From Strix aluco (Eukaryota > Chordata > Aves > Strigiformes > Strigidae), in NCBI RefSeq assembly GCF_031877795.1, contig NC_133971.1:17074825-17138824 (forward strand): a stretch of DNA of 64,000 nucleotides, written 5' to 3'. This document shows, in pieces, positions 48,501 to 62,153 of this stretch. Position 1 is the stretch's first letter. Every line of letters begins with the position of its first letter. The notes under the pieces are model-generated. The model was not told the DNA's origin, made no database searches, and saw only the letters and a list, made by a program, of their open reading frames with translations. The position numbers were made by a program, and so were the translations under genes.

Positions 48501-51500
48501 ATTATTTAGCAGCTGACAACTCAGCTTCCTGGGTAAATGGGATTTTGTCACTGACTGGGTAGAAGCAGGGACAGACTAATGCTTATGTTTGAAAGTCAGA
48601 ACGTGAATGAAATCAGTATTCCACACCCCCCTACAAATTCTGTCCTTCCAGCACACTGAGGCATTAGTATGTCATGGGAAATAACAGGTTGCCACCAAAA
48701 AAAAAAAAAAATGAAGTAGCTCAGATTCTCTGTGTATCTCTTTCTCCAGTGAGAACTGATTAAGTCAGTTAGCTAATGTGTAGCCAGATGCAATAAAACA
48801 TATCTTAAATAAATAGCTAGAATTGAGGTCAGTGATGATGGGAAATTCTACAATCTTTAAATATGAACAGGGTGTTCTATAAGCTCATATTAAATTTAGC
48901 TTTGTCCTTGGAAGACTCATTTTAATAGTATTTTAAGAATGAAAATAATGGTTGTGATTTTTTTTCAGGAGTATCTTGTATACTGGTGGTATATACTTCC
49001 ACAGTGAAGGAGATCTAATGGATAGCTTCTCTACTCCTTGCTTGACAAGATAATCATCTTTCCTTTCAGCTCAGAACGGTTTGCTACAAATGACAGATAA
49101 CAATCTAAAGTGGAATGACAACGGTAAATGCTGTTTTGTGAAAATGTAAGCCAGTTACATACTTGTATATTCTACATTGGCAAAGAAACAGCCTTGGCTA
49201 CTTCCTTTATTTGTTCAAAAAGACTAAGATGAAGTGGTTCTCAAGGGACGATTGAAAAATTCAAATGCACTGTAGCAACATTGAAGCATTACTCACATTG
49301 TCCTGTTCATCCGAACAACTTTGTTACTACTGCTGTCCTAAAAAGGAAATCCCCACTTCATATGTGAAGGTGTAGGATGCATATGCTGAATGGCCACGGG
49401 ATATTGTAAGATGTAAAATTATATTTAAGTGCACCATGATGTATCACCACTGACCTAAGGGCTCAGCTGGGTCTGAACAATAAATCAAACATGGAACAAA
49501 ACCACTCTCTCATCAATATGTTATGATAATTCACAAAAGATGTATAAAGCCAATAATCAGAACACAGTGATTTGCTAAGAACGTCTAAGCCTTTTATTAT
49601 TTTTACCTCATAGGTTGCACCTGGACTGCACGGTAAGGCATTTATGAAAGACTTGAATGCATATAGTGGCATTAGTTATTGACCTTCTGCTCCTCACCTG
49701 TTTAACAAATGAACCACTAAATCTGGAAATATAAATCAGGTACATCAAGGTATAAATTATTTTGCAGCTCACAAGCTGTCAGTTGTCCAAATTATTTGGC
49801 CCATTTTTTCCACTTGGTGTAGAAACCAGAAAACTGCTTCCTGAACATAGGAAAGCACTGAAGTCGTCAGCAAAGTTACCGCAGTGTAGTCCTCAGGCAG
49901 GTATATAAAATGCATCAAGTTACCTTTGCATTATGATTAGTTCATATTAGCCAGAACATTTGTGAAACATGTTTGTTTTACCCACCATATAAATTATTGT
50001 TGTTACCTTTTCTAGTTCACAGACTGGGACTTCCAGAACTTCACCCTGTTACAAATGAATGCAAAGATGGCACAGACATCCATCCATCTGTCTTATAAGG
50101 AGTCAGAGCTTTGAAAACACATCATTATTCATCAGTGATTTTGCAGCCAACATTTAAAAAAAAATCTAGTTATTAAATCAATTATTCTGTGTACTTTGCT
50201 GTTTTGTTTTACTGTTCCTGAACCGATCTATCTGAAATTCTCTGCTGGCACTTCAAGGAAAGATGTTAATTACTATTCCTGGGTAACTTCTTACAGGGGC
50301 AGGTGTCTTGCAAATGTGTTCTTGCCATTTAAAATGTTCTTAAAATAGCTTGCTGTGGGCAGCATGTTCCTAAGGAGGTCTAAGAAACACTGATTAAGTA
50401 AAGCTCCCTACTGTGTCAAGAACATCTTTGTTGGAAAGAAATTTGCAAATTAACTGGGACTGATCTGGATTTCTGATTTTTAAATACGGTTTAATCCTGC
50501 TCCAGGCCAATCACAGAAGTGGCTTTTTTTTCAATTTTGGGCTCAGACCTTTACAGTTCACTGCACAGAAAGCTGTCCAATGCCTACTGCAGCACTGCCT
50601 TTCTCCCCACTCATACCTACATTTCAGACACTGCTGGTAAAGATAGGACTGGCTATTGCAACCTTCAGTGAATTAGGGACAATATGATGGGAACACAGAA
50701 ATTGTTGTGGGAATATGCATTTTCTTGTATTTTCTGTTTCTTTACTGTGGAGTTTTTAAAGAAAATAGATATAGTTTAATAACTTGGCAATTCTGAAGCA
50801 GAATCGTAGGGAAAAGGAAAGTGTTACTATGATTAGCCAATAAAAATTGGATAGCACATGGGAATTACTCTTCTTCATGCAGAATAGGTTAAAGAACCAA
50901 TCCCTCTGTACAACTGGTTAAGCCCAGCAGCCTCTAAAGAATATGTTTCTGGGAAACACAAGTAGTATGGCTGGTGGATATATACACAGAATCCTATCTA
51001 TGATGGGATGACAGGCATCACTACAGAAGAATTTCCAGAGGGAACGATTGTTTCTGCTGGAGGATTTCTCAGGCAATCATTGCTGGAGAAGGCCCACCAA
51101 ACTGGTCTCTGAGAGGTGAGTGATGTCAAGACCAACACAGTAATGGAAGAAAACTGATTTTGTTTCCTGACCCATTCAGAAACTTGACAAGATTTTTATT
51201 TCCAGATACCTGAGCATGACTAATTTTGCCAGAATAATGTTTTAGCGTAAAGTCTGTGCAGTTAATGAATTGCTTTATGTGTTGCAACCAGTAACAGAAA
51301 AATTCACCTAAAACAGTATATCCTATTGGAGAAAGTCTACAAAGCTACTGCCAGGGAATGTTAACTTCTAAGTGGATTTTGAAAATAACCCCATGGCGTT
51401 CTATTGCTTATATGGAGTTACCGTCTCTTTTTAGGTCTACTTGAGTAAATCTACAGAAAACATACTGACTTAGTTCTTGTTTGGTTCTTTGGAAATTAAG

Positions 51501-54500
51501 GGAGTTACTATTATCTGAATTTTTACTTCCAAGATAAAAGAATGAAGCCTACAGAAGAGTCATTTTAGGCAGATATTTTATATTACAAAACCCCAAACCT
51601 ACAATGGATTGAAATTTTCTCACAAATTTTATCATGTATTGAAGTGGGTTATATACATGTACACAGTCACTGGAAGAAATTGCTTTTTCTAAATCATACT
51701 AGTTAATTAAACCAGGATTTGGTGGTTCTAAGATCTCCAGCAACAGATTTCTAAACACCCCTTTTATGTTGTAGTCATGCAATGAAGAAAAAAAGGCACC
51801 TTACTGGTAACCATCAATGCTGCATCTATTTAAAACAGTGTAAATATTGACATTAGACTCTGATCTTATGGGTTTGATTTTTTTCTTTTTTACTAATGTT
51901 AAGTGCCAATGTATGATGGCTTTGTGCAAAGAAGCTTTAAAATGCATTCAGAGAGTTCACTGTTTGCTCCATTTTAAAAATCTGACCTTACATTTTTTAC
52001 CCTCTGTAATTTTCATCTCCTGGTTATCTTGGATATTTGTGACTACTATTTTTAAGAACAACTGCTGCTAATATTTTGCTACATGATATATTGGCTTAAT
52101 TCCTCTGAATGTCAGGGCTCATTTGGATAACCAAGGCTGTGGAAATGACTGGTGCATAGTATTTTACCAGATCAGATCTCAATAAATAATTATTTACTGC
52201 CAACTATGAACTTGGTTTTTTAATTCACTGACTTTCAGAAAGAAATTTGGATTTGTACTAACAATAGTTCCTAGCTATATGCTCATATATTTTCAAAAGT
52301 CTTCTACCTTGCACAGTCGACTCAAAAGACTATGTTCTGGGAAATCAGTAAGCATGGTACATGAAAAGACAGACTTTGCTCTGCTTGTTGCAGAAGTTAC
52401 AGGGTATATGCGAATTAAGTATAAGGGCGGGAGAAAGGAAAAGAGTGATCTTGCTGTACAGACATTGAAAGCCCTCTTAACAAACTGAATTCCTTCTCAA
52501 GTCTACATTTCCTATGCAAAGCTGGGGCCTGACTTCTTTCAAAGCTTTTGCAAATACCTACTAATTGTTAGCACTTTGTTTTCTGAATAGCCAGGATGAA
52601 ATACAGAGACAGACCAACAGAAGTGAGGAGAAGCTCTCTGTTTTCCTGCAAGAACAGTCACTGTAAGGATTTCAAACCCAGCTAGGATACTCAGAACTAG
52701 CAGGCTTCTGACCGTATTTGCCCCAGTATCTATCCAAGATTTGCAGATCTTGTGAAATTAGTACGAGACACTCAGAAATAATACACAATACTTAATACTA
52801 AACGGACATTTCGGAAGAAATTTAAAGAATGGTCTTTGGTGCACAATAGATAAAATTAAATAAATCCAGGACCTGATTAAATAAATCAGGTGAGGGATAT
52901 GAAAAAAGTAGAGAATAACTATCTCAGCAAGTGAAGGTGGGACACTAACAGGAGGAAAAAAAGCCAATTTTTAGCAACGTCAAGCATGCCAACACATATG
53001 CAGGTTCATAATGCATGTACACGGGTCCAGGTCAGGAAGAAAATGAGTTTGCCTGTGCCACCAATGCTGGTATTTCTTAACAAGAGTTCTTGCCTTTGCA
53101 AGTCGTAAATTTCCTTTTTTTTTTTTTTTTGGTCACAACAGAGCTATGTCATTTTTTTTAAACGAGAATGGCATTTGACTTACATTATTTTAAAACTTGT
53201 ACCAACACATCTACTAACACTGAAAACAGGCAGCAAAAGACAAAATCCAGAGAACGAAGATTTACTGACAACACAATCCTATCTTTCAGTGTCATGTCTG
53301 TCTTAAAAACAAATGGCAAACTTTAAAAACTTATTCATCTGCCCTGTTCTCAAACTTTTCATAGCTCCTTCCCATACAGACATTCCTCCTACCACTAACC
53401 TTTCCTCTGATGGAAAGTTCTCACAAGCATCTGTTCATCTGCCAACTGTGCGGCATCACTAACAAGTGAGGGAAGACCAAAACGCAGAAGAAACAGCCAG
53501 AGCTATTCTGAGTCCAACATTAAATTCACCTATATTGTAAAAGGTGAATTCCTTTGTCTTCTTCCCTCAACCCCCTCAAAGAACAACCAAACCCACAGTA
53601 TTATTCTTCACTGAACTGTACTTATATTGTGGGTTTTGAGTTGCCAAGAATAAAACTTTGCTTAGATTCTTTAATTCTTCCCATTCTTAAATTCTGCCAC
53701 CCTCCAGACATGTTACTTCTTACATCATGGGAGGGGAAGCAGTGCCTTGTTGCTCTGGTCAGAACTTGACTGTCCTCATTACAATTTTTAAGGAGAACTA
53801 GTACTGCTTAACTAGCGGTTTCCTGAGGAGACACAATGATAGCCACATGGATTGCTCAGATAAATGGAAATAACACAAGAAAAGGAACCCCTAACTAACA
53901 CAACAATCAGGACTTATACAAGGATTTCTTTTTTACTCATAAATTTAATTTTTCATTTCTTCCAGCCCTGTGCTTTCTCCTTCTGTTCACAGTGCCTTCA
54001 TGCAATACTCCTGCACTAATAAAAAATAAAATTGCACATACTAGAACAAACATCATTCCTGTATATGAGATTTTAGAGTTGTAAGAGCCCTCCAAAAAAA
54101 GGACAGCTTGCTTCATTTCTTGGAATAATTTTGGTCAAACACAAAGAAAGAGAAACTTCAAGACAAGGGATTGATGAAAACTAAGCAAGGACAGGGCTGC
54201 TTCCCATAGCTCAGGATAACAGCGGCTCATTCTTTGCTGTGTGGCCAAGCATCCCAATACACTGACACACACCACCTTAAAGCAAAAATCATGACTCTAT
54301 TCCCAGGCTAGAAACTCTTCTGGAACTGCAGAATATGCTGCAAATATTTAAAGCAGCCTGTTTGCTTTTCAAAGTTAGAAAAAAAAAAAAGCACAAAACC
54401 CCTGCTGCAACCACTTGCACAAAGTCCAAAATCTGAGGTCAATCATTGTGCTAATGCACTTCCTTTTAACTTGAAGGTTGTATCCAACCTTTACAGCTAC

Positions 54501-55700
54501 TAAGATACTTAAAGATTTCCCTGTTTCTGCATATTGTTACGCGGAGTGGACTACTGCCTTGAAAACAACTTACCTTGTTTCACTTGATAGTGAAAATCCA
54601 CTCTCGACTGTAAAACTCATTCCCTATGAAGCAAAGTTTTGTTTAAATCAATTATTCAACCATAAACTGGGCTAATTATAATTGCCTATCTAACTTATCT
54701 TTGCTCCTCCCCAGACCAAATGCAGGAAGCATTAAAAAAAAAATCCATGACTACCCACAACCATGACACCTGGTTTAGAGTCAATATGTCGAATACCAAA
54801 GAATTAAAGATTATGCCTGTTCAGAATAGACTTTGGCTAGGCAAGTGGTGTAGAAGTTACGAATTCTTTTTCTCTTCTGTTTGTACCTAATCCCACTGTA
54901 CATGGGCTCAGATGCTTCTCAGCATTAGAAGTTACAGACACTCTTTCTTTTTACAAATGTAAATGAGAAGGTACTTTATTCATCACTAGCACAAGTTCTA
55001 CCTTGAAATAATCTGTAAATAAATCCTCTCTTAAAACTATGTGTCACTGAGTACGCATGCAGGGCAAACACTTAATTCTGTCTCAGTGCTACCGTTATAA
55101 GACGTTTTCTGAAAAACTAAGCTAAGTGGACTTAAACTGATGTACTGCCAAAGGGAAGTTGGATGATGAGATTACACCACAATAGCCTTCAGGCATTCCT
55201 TCTTAATACAGAAAATGAAAATCAGAGATTTCAGCAAACAGTGGGCTGCAGGTCTAGAGTCTCTGCCACTGTTTTGCTGAATTAGGGATCTCATCTGATG
55301 AAGATGTCAGTGGCAGTCTGTATCAGAAATGGCTCAAACACACCAGCACAGAATAATTACTGACTAGCAAAAAAAAATGCACATTGAAAAAATATTCCTA
55401 AAGTAGCTCATAGACAAAAAAAGTGTATATACAGAGAAAGAACAGCAGGGAATCACATTATGTAGTGTTTATAAGTTTTTGCTTCCTGAGAGCATAGCCT
55501 TCAGAAATGTATTGTACTATGGCCTCAACTCCAGTCATAAGAATGAAAGGATCTGGTTAAGTATCATGAAGGACCCCTCATGAGAGTAAAAAGCAGTATA
55601 TTTTACAGTATCTATAGGAAGAGATACTTCAGAGATCTGCACAGGGCTGAACATAAGTACACATGAAGTGAAACTGTACATCTTACAAGTACCTAGCTGT
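36583..55700. other. Gene desert, about 19 kb
   Basis: Uniformly AT-rich sequence without recognisable exons, transposons or RNA genes. Homopolymer tracts occur, for example T runs at 46988-47005 and 53118-53131 and A runs near 48700. A perfect 13-bp inverted repeat lies at 42417-42459. Sequence at about 45700-46190 is dense in E-box and homeodomain-type motifs and may be regulatory. CARTPT and MAP1B flank this kind of interval in other amniotes, so distal enhancers are plausible but not demonstrated. Confidence 0.65.
42417..42459. repeat. Perfect 13-bp inverted repeat
   Basis: ATGTTGGCATAGC (42417-42429) and its exact reverse complement (42447-42459) are separated by 17 nt. The arms contain TTGGCA/TGCCAA, which resembles NFI half-sites. 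Confidence 0.95.
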
Positions 55701-55719
55701 AAAACGCAGTGGCTGGCCT

Positions 55720-57100
55720 ATGGAAGCGTTTACCTTCCGCACCTGAGAGACACGGCAGCGTCTGGCGACGGCTTTATCCCTTTCCCCACTATTTGGGTGA
55801 GAGACATTTATTCTTTAATCCCTACCGACTCCTTCAGCACATTCCAGCTAACCCGATACCCGTTTCACGTCAGCGCAATTACTGTTTATCAGGAAAGTGA
55901 CTGTTTGCACTTCGACTCTCCGGCTGGTAAGAGGAACCGGCCCCGCAGCCGGGGACGCCGGCGGGAGGGAGCCGAATGCCGCTGCCGCCGGTGGGCCCGG
56001 GAGACCCGCGTCCTTCCCCACGCACCTCCACCCCGCCGGAGAAGCCGGTTACCGAGCCAGCGACCTTCCCGCCGGCTCCCCGCACCCACAAGAGGCTGCG
56101 GGACTAGGACGACTCGGTTGGAGTCGCCTCCGGCCACGGGTGTTAGCAAGGGGCGCTCGGGTCTCGGTCCTCCTTCGGGGAGCAACGCGCTCCTCGCCCT
56201 CCACACCCAGCGGTCCCCGGCAAGGCAGGGTCGCACGATGGGAGGGCTCCCCGCCGCGGGTCGCCTCCGGCCGCAGAAGGCGAGGCCGGTCCCGCCCGCG
56301 ACGGCTGCGGCCCCCCGCGCAGCCCCCGGCCCTCTCAGCGGACCCCAGCGGTCGCCCCGCCCCAGCCCCGCGGCGCGGCCCCGTCCGTACCTGCGGCGGC
56401 GGGCGGGAGAGCTGGGCGAGATGCGTCGCGGCGGGCGGCTCTCCCCGCCGCCCCACACCTGCCGCCACCGCGCAGGAGCGGCCGCCCCCGGCCCCGCCGG
56501 CTGCCCGCGCCCGCGGGGGGACACGCCTCGCCCTGCCGGGGCGGGCGGGCGCCGCCGTCAGGCGGGAAGGGGCGGGGGCGCGGCGGGCAGCGCGGCCGGC
56601 GCTCGGCCGGGGTCTCTGCCCAGACGGCGGAGTCCGCCGAGAGCCTCCTCGGCCGCCTGCCCGCCGTCTCCCCCTCCGGTTCCCCACCATGCCCTGCCTC
56701 CCCGGTCGGTCCCCGGCGTCGGTTTCGTTTGCCTTTCAAGCCGCCGCTACGGCCCGGGGGCTGTTTCTCGTGCGCGGTGCCAAGCGCCCCCACGCAGGGC
56801 TAAAGCGGGGTCCCGGAGGAGACTCGCCTTGGCAGCACCTTCTCCCGGAGCCGGCGGCCGCCCGGCTCCCGGCCGGAGCGTGTCTCCTCCCGCAGGGCCC
56901 GGCTGCACACCGGTCCTTCGCTTCCAAACCTGCCGCAGGTCCCCCGGGGGGGCCCAGCGAGGAGCGGCCCCGGCCGCGGGTCACTCGGGACCGCGGGCAG
57001 ACGCGAACGCCGCCGCCACGGGCGCTCGGGCTTCAGGGGTTGCTCTGGGGCCAGGTGTTGCACGCTGTCGCGACAGCAGCTGCCGACGGGGAGAGCAGAT
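55720..57100. promoter_or_regulatory. Orphan CpG island
   Basis: About 1.3 kb of GC- and CpG-rich sequence with GC boxes stands alone in AT-rich surroundings, 35 kb past CARTPT. All frames are long and open on both strands because of composition, so coding potential cannot be judged from frame length. Plausible exon ends exist: a + strand donor GTAAGA after 55925, and - strand donors GTAAAC near 55733 and GTACGG near 56389. No recognised exon of MAP1B or another gene is present. The likely role is a promoter for a non-coding or unidentified transcript, possibly in both directions. Confidence 0.75.
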
Positions 57101-59888
57101 CTCCTGGTGTGGGTTTACACACTGCTAAAATAGCCGGTATGCACATACACACAAGAATATGTATGCTGTCAACTGGATGTGCAATCCCAAATACATATGT
57201 TTCTAATGCCATCTTTCCAATGTTGAGCGTTTATCAGCCACTTAATTTTAGGGCAACCAGCAAGATATTGCAGCCTACGTAGAATATCAACACCACTGCT
57301 CCTTTCTCCAGTTCTTACGGTAGTAAAGGCATCCTCATCTTTATTTTTTAACACAAATGTGTTAGGTTTTGTGTGTGTGGAAAAAACATTGCTTGTCAAA
57401 CCTCAGTACAGCTGGGAAATTCAGACAAATTTTTGGACCTAGTTTCTTGTCATGGCTGAAAACAAGCAGCAAAATGCAAGATTAAAAACAAAGAAAAGGT
57501 TAGATGCAATTGTTTAAGTAATCTGTTGGGCTGCTTGAGAATAAAGGTAGTGAACGCCTGTGGAGTGGAGCAGAGGGTTAGGTGGGTTTTGTATCTTGTC
57601 ACTCATGGAAAGAGAACCCTCATGATTTCTCTCTGTTGGTGTTTTACAGTCTGAGTTGGAAAGTTTGTGCTAGGAGCTGCAATACAGAAAAACTAAAAGA
57701 TTTTAAACTGTGACCTTCAAAGTTACACTTCCCTATGAGATAGTCAGCTCTGAGCTTTCATTCCAAGAAGTACACAGGCATACACCATGGAGAAGCATGC
57801 TGCTAATTAAAAATCATACCAATTTCTAAATTTAATTACACTTACTTCCAGTACATGCTATTACAAAGCAGTGATTAGGCAAATATATTATTCTTTATTC
57901 CCATTCTGGTTTGTACAGTTATCAAATCTTTGTATATAGCAATTTTCAATATTTCCTTCTGTGCTCGGTTAATTGCATAGCACCGTGCTCTGTTCTGTAT
58001 TGTTCTCACGGCAATCTGAAACATTCTTTTGAAATTAAAAGAAGGCAATTGTAAACCCACAAAACTGACAGAGCCTCTGATGAGATAAAATCTTCAGGTG
58101 CCTTGGTAAGAGGATTTTCAGTTATGCCACATGTGGACTGCTTTTCCTTAATACTCCCTCTGTAAGGAGGTGGCTCAGTGGTCTTCCAGAAAAAAGTTTG
58201 CTGACTCAGGGCAGCCATTAGTTCCCTGCTTTTTGCCTTGCAAAAAAACTGGTCACAGATTTTTTTACCAACTGTAAAATTATGCCAGTTTTAATCACCC
58301 TCTGCTTTAGTGAGGGAGGGAAGTAACATGTTACAAAAGCAGTCCCTCACCAATTTACTCCACAACCAAGCAAGGCTTGGATAGACCACCCAGCACATGC
58401 AAAATCCCTTTTTACCTATGTCAGTGCATTGCGACTCAGTTCAGTCTGGTATGAGACTACTGCTGACGTTTCTGGCTATGGGAGCTGTTGCTCAGGTGTT
58501 TTCCACAGCATATGGGCAATACTCATGTGTTGAGCAGGCTTCCTCTGCTTCCAACCATGATCAATGCAGCTTTAACTTTGTGAGAAACACAGCAATTGCT
58601 TGCTTTAAAAGTAATGTTAGAGGACTATTCTATAAATATGCTGGTTGTAAATGTAGAGCTGTTTGTCTTCCAGCAAAATATTTTACTTTTTTTTTTTTTT
58701 TTTTTTTAAGAACTAAGAGTAGGAACAACCAAAGAGAACAGCTGGAGAAAGGGATCACCAAACCAGACTGACTTCTTGCCAGCTCTCTGCTGACTACCGA
58801 GCACTGTTCTGCAGTGCTCACTGATGCCAGACTGTCTGCTAACCTTAAGGGTACTTAGTTTCTGCAAAGACGGTTGAGTATACTCAGCTTATTGCAGAGT
58901 CAGGCCCCTAGCAGAAGGGGCATTGTAATTATTTCAGTGATTAAATTGTAGTCATACCTTTTAAATATCAATAGGATTATTCAGAAAAGAAAAGCAACAA
59001 CAACCATGCAAGGCTGAAAAATGGGGTGTATCAAGTTGATCTTAAATTTCCCACGGCTTTGTTTATGCTTAGTGAATTGGGATATGTCAGGAACTGACTA
59101 CAGATTCCATGGGATTACAAAGTAGTGTGTGTATTAATTTTACACTTTATATTGTCCATGCATACTGTGATACTAATGTCTAGTCCAATCAAACCTACTC
59201 CTTGTACTACAATTGGAGTTACATGTGCTTGTTGACTCACAAGATATGATAATGTGTTAGGGATTCTAAAGTGCTTTGCAGACATCAGCTAAATATTTTT
59301 TTAAAAACATTCTGACATTTCTGTTGAGCACGAGTGCTTTTTTTTGTTCTGGATTTGTTTCAGAAGCTCGTGACAGCACAGCTTTCTCACCTTTCAAATG
59401 TTTTTAAAATGTATCCTAAATGAAACCTCAAACTAAAACTATGCTCAGTTCTGTATGTCTATCTCCCCATCTGGCAAAATCTGAAAGCTTACAGACTACT
59501 TACAATTGTAGATGAAATGAGGAAGAACAAAAGGAGTACACCAAAAGGATAACTACACTTTTAGGTCAAAAACCTGCATTTGGTTTCAACAAGTGTCAAT
59601 AAACTGAATGCCATGTATGTCCACCTAATATTTCAAACCGTAATTGTCCAAAGCACTATTTTTAGAAGCACCTACAAATCCACAGCAGAAGCCTTTATCT
59701 TGATATAGATTGTGTGGCTTGAAATACTGCACATAGTTCCTTCCACCTGTTTCTGTTGAATGTTAAAACTCTAACACTTAAATTCCAGTCTTCAGGTTTG
59801 GTCAGTGTGTACTAATGCAACTTTTTTGCACCCGTGTAACTGTTTTTACTCCAGGACATAACCATTGAAGCAAACAGTTCTTTGAAAT
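57101..59888. other. Unassigned non-coding sequence
   Basis: AT-rich, with no recognised gene. A long T tract lies at about 58686-58707. A short cysteine-rich frame at 58448-58680 begins with a hydrophobic stretch but has no known relatives that I can name. Confidence 0.6.
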
Positions 59889-60000
59889 GTCCCCCATTAC
59901 CTGTATTTTGCAGGTAAGAAACAGAGCTCAGTGAGCTGGCTAAAGTCATGTAACAAGTCAGGGGTGCAGCTGGGCAAGGAACTCCGATTGTGTCCGCACT
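59889..60000 (+). mobile_element. Possible ancient MIR-type SINE fragment
   Basis: The order of words CCCCATT, TTTGCAGGTAAGAAACAGAG, CAGTGAGCTGGCTAAAGTCA, TGTAACAAGTCAGGGGTGCA and AACTCCGATT follows the MIR core consensus (ACAGATGAGGAAACTGAGGC, AAGTAACTTGCCCAAGGTCA, CACAGCTAGTAAGTGGCAGA). The match is diverged, as expected for an element shared by amniotes. It would need an alignment to confirm. Confidence 0.5.
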
Positions 60001-62148
60001 TGTCAGAAACAAACGAGAGCAGCCCTGCAGAGGGGGACAGCTCAGCTCAAATAGCTGTGTTCCCTGTATGCTGACCTCCTTCCAAGACAGAAAAGTTCCC
60101 TGTTTGGGAATTTGAAATTTGGAAACTTCCAGGTGGTGAGGACAGCAGAGGGGATGGTATCTTAAATTACATCTCTCTCCCTTGGTTGCCTGTATTCTCT
60201 GCAGCATGCCATCTCCTATGCATCAAGATCTGAGATGGTCCAGGGGAAGCCACTCACATGGTCAGCCATATCTATCTTGTCTTCTCAGGTGAAACTGGGA
60301 GTTTTACACAGTTCTGGCCCTTCCCATAAACATTACAATATGAGAGTACAGATAAGGATCTCACTCAGAATTCATAAATTCTAGTTGCTGTCCCATGTGC
60401 AAGGCAGACATAAAGGAGGTGGGAGAATTTCTCCAGTCACCTTTCTGGCAGTTTGTAAATAGTTATTTTATCAATATATTACATAAAGTGAACTTTTAAT
60501 CTGACTTTATTTTATGCATTCCCTTGAAAAAAAGAAGGCAGCCCAGAATGGTACAGAAAGCTTATAAAAAGTTTGGCAGCTCCATGACACTGCCTTGTTC
60601 CCCAGTTTTATCCCCTCTGATCAGGGCTGACTTCCCCTTACAACTCGATAGAAAATTCAGTATGTGATTAAATTCTATTTTTCATTAAAATTATCTGTTT
60701 GTCTGGAACTTCTGATTAGTTTTATCAGAGAATAAAAATTTCCTATTGATTTAGAATTTTAATTCAGTTTTTTAAGAGCATCTTTCTTCTTCTTTTGACC
60801 TGACAATTCTACTATTTTTCTAGCCAACTGTGCTTCTATATTTAAGGATTTTTAAAACACTAACTGAGAACTTTTCTTCAGAATTAAAAAATGGTATTTC
60901 TTTAATCTTGTGTGAGCTTTTTTAACCTAACCCCATGATTTGGAGGGGGAAAGGAAAACTGACTGTAGGAGATTGTATGCTTACAATTCTTGGTTTATGG
61001 CAATTAACTTTTTTATTAGATCTCGCTTTTTTTTTTCTATTTATTGGAAAGAGTAACAAGTGATAAAAAGCATAGTATAGGCAGAACATTAGTAAGAGGC
61101 AGTCTCAAATATATACCAGAAATCCTGACTTCTGTGAAAATGCTAGTCCAATTTGAGGCAATAGTAGGTCTTTTTGAGTGATAAGAAATGGCATGAAGCA
61201 TCCTGTCTGACATCTTACTTACCCTATTCCTTTGCCCCAACCCATCTCACTTCTTCACTACCTTCAGACAGACCACAGAAGCTGCAGACATGCCAAAAAG
61301 GAGAAGTGAATTGAAAGACAAAGTGAGTAACTTTCAAACTCTCCACCTTCATTGGGAAATCTGGAAGATGCACACAGAGTCACAGAGAGCATGAAAGAGC
61401 TACTCAACCTTATATGGTCTGTTTTGGTAGTTGTTTGGCTGTGGCTCTCTGGTACTCTTTTGTCCTTCCTTTCTGGGTAAAAGAGACATGCTTTGTGAAA
61501 TTAATTAATCCACCTGTAAGATAAAGGCGTGAATAGCACATACCAGCTACCTCTCAATGACCAATGTTCCAGTTAGTTAATTACCACAGTAACAATATTA
61601 AAACAATGAAAGCTTGAAATGAACCTGCTTCCAGCCTGCAGTGGCAGGTGATTTCTTAAAAGTTGCTTTTCAATAAAACTGAAGAGCCTCTTACCCAAGG
61701 AACAGCTAATTGAACCAGTTTCCCACAGTGTCTTTTAATATACAAGCAATTCATTGCATTGCACGTACCATTTCACACAGGTTTAGGGTGGAACAGCACT
61801 TAAACTGTTCTCTCCAAGCTCGAAGTTAATTCTGCTTATTTCTTTTAAATACGAAATGCAGCTGAACGTCTTCACAATGAACTTACTAAACACAGAGCAG
61901 TTTGTTGCTGCTTTTTCCCCCCTCTTTAAACGGGTGTAAGGGAGTTCTCTTGTCAACAGCTAAGCACTGTTAACAGTCAGACCACTAAATTTGCATGGCA
62001 GAAGAAATGCAGTGAAGCTTTTCCTTTCTTTTTTAGTGGATACCTGAAACAGAGAAAATTTCTAGTGCTCTAAAATATCACAAAACCTAGAAAGCCTTGT
62101 GGATAGAAGAATAAAAGTTACTAAAATGAAAGTATTTCCTTTATGTAG
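60001..62148. other. Unassigned non-coding sequence
   Basis: AT-rich, with no recognised gene, RNA or repeat. Confidence 0.7.
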
Positions 62149-62153
62149 GAAAT
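62149..62153. repeat. Target-site duplication, left copy (GAAAT)
   Basis: GAAAT directly before the LTR is repeated at 62727-62731 directly after it. The 5-bp length is what ERVL-type integration produces. Confidence 0.9.

Noticed and set aside
55720..57100. First exon of MAP1B
   Set aside because: MAP1B is the expected next gene, but no frame on either strand reads its conserved N-terminal sequence, so the island is left unassigned.
55668..57282. Frames of 486 and 461 codons on the + strand, and 211 and 213 codons on the - strand
   Set aside because: They overlap in several frames within a CpG island and have Pro/Arg/Gly/Ala-rich sequence. None resembles a known protein, and the frame openness is explained by composition.
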